NCBI GenBank assembly: GCA_020284085.1
Contig: JACEVL010000771.1
Location: forward strand, 487,001 to 551,000
Length of the DNA stretch: 64,000 nt
Origin: Aporrectodea caliginosa
Lineage: Eukaryota; Annelida; Clitellata; Crassiclitellata; Lumbricidae
Reading direction: 5' to 3'
Shown here: one piece after another, positions 63,925 through 64,000 of the stretch
How the letters are laid out: each line of letters starts with the position of its first letter
Position numbering within the stretch: position 1 is the stretch's first letter
The notes under the pieces: generated by a model
Database searches by the model: none
What the model saw: the letters and a program-made list of their open reading frames with translations, nothing else
What the model was told of the DNA's origin: nothing
Program-made: the position numbers and the translations under genes

Positions 63925-64000
63925 TCATGTCGAGCATTTATATACCACCCCTTCAAGAAAACTACTTAGAGGCGCTTTCAAATCCAGCACAGCTAAAAGA
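63925..64000 (-). repeat. L2-type LINE 3' end, inverted, cut by window edge
   Basis: GAGCATTTATATACCACCCC and AGGCGCTTTCAAATCCAGC match the reversed L2 3' UTR as at 17660-17720. Confidence 0.75.

Overview
The window is eukaryotic: split genes with canonical GT/AG introns, AT-rich introns dense in transposons, many microsatellites, and 5'-truncated L2/CR1-type LINEs. Extracellular EGF and von Willebrand A (vWA) modules, L2-type LINE ends, tRNA-derived SINE-like elements and the over-represented palindrome TAGGCCTA suggest a marine invertebrate deuterostome (echinoderm or hemichordate-like). The lineage is inference and cannot be proven from the window.

Two kinds of gene are supported, all on the + strand. 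(1) A small secreted multi-EGF gene (945-14797): signal exon, five EGF exons all in phase 1-1, and a Cys-containing terminal exon. (2) A tandem array of small secreted single-vWA genes. V1 (16516-21141), V2 (28720-38727) and V3 (42339-55978) each have five exons with identical phases (1,2,0,0): signal peptide, vWA part 1, vWA part 2, a 29-codon vWA end, and a tiny terminal exon encoding a hydrophobic tail. They predict proteins of about 228, 241 and 234 residues. An orphan signal exon (24828-24873) and an orphan terminal exon (62175-62231) are left from further duplications. The metal-site (MIDAS) residues of the vWA domain are partly lost in all three.

The rest is repeats and mobile DNA. Each duplicated unit carries downstream of the vWA gene a SINE-like segment, (in units 2-4) the same LINE RT fragment, a decayed copy of the EGF gene's terminal-exon region (units 1-3), and usually an (ATT)n tract at the unit junction. 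Introns have been inflated by separate insertions. V2 intron 2 holds a 4.7 kb nest of three DNA transposons whose empty site survives in V3. V3 introns hold a piggyBac-like element, a GC-rich hAT MITE, a 2.1 kb foldback-like element, an RT-bearing LINE, an L2 end and a deleted mariner/Tc1 element. The EGF gene's largest intron contains a 3.4 kb polypyrimidine minisatellite (7321-10766) that creates very long but meaningless open frames.

Functionally, all predicted proteins are secreted or cell-surface extracellular modules. The vWA family looks like a lineage-specific, locally expanding set of adhesion/recognition-type proteins. No specific pathway can be assigned from sequence alone.
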